From an uncultured Labedella sp. (GTDB lineage Bacteria > Actinomycetota > Actinomycetes > Actinomycetales > Microbacteriaceae), in assembly GCA_934636065.1 (NCBI GenBank), contig CAKTZW010000103.1, forward strand, positions 1-6,657: DNA of 6,657 bases, read 5' to 3'. A model generated the notes under the pieces. That model had not been told where the DNA came from, did no database searches, and saw nothing but the letters and a program-made list of their open reading frames with translations. Below, in pieces: positions 5,852 to 6,657 of this stretch. The translations under genes and the position numbers were made by a program. Position 1 is the stretch's first letter. Each line of letters opens with the position of its first letter.

Positions 5852-6499
5852 ATGCAGGTCATCTTCGACAATCTGGACCGGTACCTGGCCGGCTTCGGGG
5901 CGACGGTGCAGCTCCTCGTGATCTCGGGGCTCGCCGCCCTCGTGATCGGGACCTTCATCGCCGTTCTGCGCATCTCGCCCGTCGTGGCGCTGCGCGGGTT
6001 CGGCGCCACCTACACCGAGATCGTGCGGAACACGCCGCTCACGCTCGTCCTCTTCTTCTGCGCGATCGTGCTCCCCCTCCTCGGAGCGCGCGACTCGTAC
6101 TTCACCTTCGCCCTCATCGGACTGTCCGTCTACACCTCGCCGTTCGTCGCCGAGGCGTTGCGCTCGGGAATCAACGGCGTTCCCATCGGGCAGGCGGAAG
6201 CAGCCCGGAGCCTCGGCCTCGGCTTCTCCCAGTCGGTGGGTCTCGTGATCCTTCCGCAGGCGTTCCGCATGATCATCCCGCCCCTCATCAACGTCTTCAT
6301 CGCGCTCACGAAGAACACCTCCGTCGCCGGAGCATTCTTCGTCGTCGAGCTCTTCGCCGTCGGCCGCGAGCTCGCCAACGCCAACGGCAACGCCGTCATC
6401 GAGGTCCTCCTCGGAGTCGCGACCTTCTACCTGCTGATCACCGTCCCGCTCGGGATCGTGGCGGCTCGACTCGAGAAGCGATTGGTGGTCCAGCGATGA
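5852..6499 (+). CDS. gluC: Glutamate ABC transporter, permease GluC
   Basis: An inner-membrane permease of the His/Glu/Gln/Arg/opine type, 215 residues, the normal length. Hydrophobic segments lie at about 18-38, 61-78, 83-102, 139-158 and 184-206, five predicted helices. The cytoplasmic EAA loop that docks on the ATPase is clear: EALRSGINGVPIGQAEAARS continuing LGLGFSQSVGLVILPQA, with the key EAA-type Glu at 116 and Gly at 122. IVRNTPLTLVLFF (57-69) and LTKNTSVAG (152-160) are further family landmarks. The ATG at 5852 follows AAAGAGG (5835-5841) at a rather long 10 bases. The 3' end overlaps gluD by 4 bases (ATGA). It should pair with GluD as a heterodimeric channel powered by GluA. Confidence 0.95.
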   Translation: MQVIFDNLDRYLAGFGATVQLLVISGLAALVIGTFIAVLRISPVVALRGFGATYTEIVRNTPLTLVLFFCAIVLPLLGARDSYFTFALIGLSVYTSPFVAEALRSGINGVPIGQAEAARSLGLGFSQSVGLVILPQAFRMIIPPLINVFIALTKNTSVAGAFFVVELFAVGRELANANGNAVIEVLLGVATFYLLITVPLGIVAARLEKRLVVQR

Positions 6500-6657
6500 G
6501 CGGCTCCGCTGTCCTGTTCGACGCGCCGGGGCCGAAGGCCCGACGGCTGTCCCTCATCCTGTCGATCGTCTCCGGGATCCTCATCGCCGGCGGACTCGTC
6601 TGGATCGGACTCACGCTCGCGGCGCCGCGACCGGCGGCCGGCGGCATGGTCCTGCCC
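6496..6657 (+). CDS. gluD: Glutamate ABC transporter, permease GluD (5' part, truncated by window end)
   Basis: The first 54 residues of the second permease; the frame is open at the window end. The N-terminus SAVLFDAPGPKARR (residues 4-17) is the characteristic start of actinobacterial GluD, and a first membrane helix follows at about 18-42 (LSLILSIVSGILIAGGLVWIG). The ATG lies in an ATGA overlap with the gluC stop, with a weak GGTGG at 6484-6488, so translation is probably coupled to gluC. The transporter EAA loop lies beyond the window. The identification rests on the N-terminal motif plus operon position. Confidence 0.9.
   Translation, partial: MSGSAVLFDAPGPKARRLSLILSIVSGILIAGGLVWIGLTLAAPRPAAGGMVLP

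Overview
The window looks like ordinary chromosomal DNA from a high-GC Gram-positive bacterium (Actinomycetota), most likely Microbacteriaceae such as Microbacterium or a close relative. The reasons are strong G/C bias at third codon positions, a PriA-type HisA, a DUF1844 gene next to infC, GTG and leaderless starts, and a gluABCD operon whose protein signatures match actinobacterial glutamate transporters. The genus is an inference from protein patterns.

Layout. 1-350: 3' end of priA (histidine/tryptophan biosynthesis), overlapped by an SseB-family gene (334-1107). A DUF1844 gene (1123-1503) lies convergent to SseB on the minus strand. 1504-1811: a 308-base divergent intergenic region holding the presumed infC promoter and a long structured 5' leader. 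1812-3007: the translation operon infC-rpmI-rplT (IF3, L35, L20), in which infC appears to start with a rare ATC codon. A strong terminator hairpin follows (3027-3066). 3105-3905: a TrmH/SpoU-family RNA 2'-O-methyltransferase whose GTG sits 6 bases after a -10 hexamer, so its mRNA is probably leaderless. 3997-6657: gluA-gluB-gluC-gluD (gluD cut off by the window end), an ABC importer for glutamate or a related acidic/polar amino acid. It also begins with a probable leaderless start and has stable hairpins on both sides of gluB.

How the genes work together. infC-rpmI-rplT and the methyltransferase form the actinobacterial translation neighbourhood that usually continues into pheST; here gluABCD follows the methyltransferase. 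In the transporter, GluA is the ATPase, GluB the lipoprotein that captures the substrate outside the membrane, and GluC/GluD the two permeases. The intergenic hairpins could set a high GluB to permease ratio.

I found no mobile element, CRISPR array, tRNA, rRNA or toxin/defence module, and nothing that looks like a new multi-gene system. The points worth a second look are regulatory: the ATC start of infC, its leader, the two leaderless promoters, a possible nitrogen-control site before gluA, and the hairpins around gluB.
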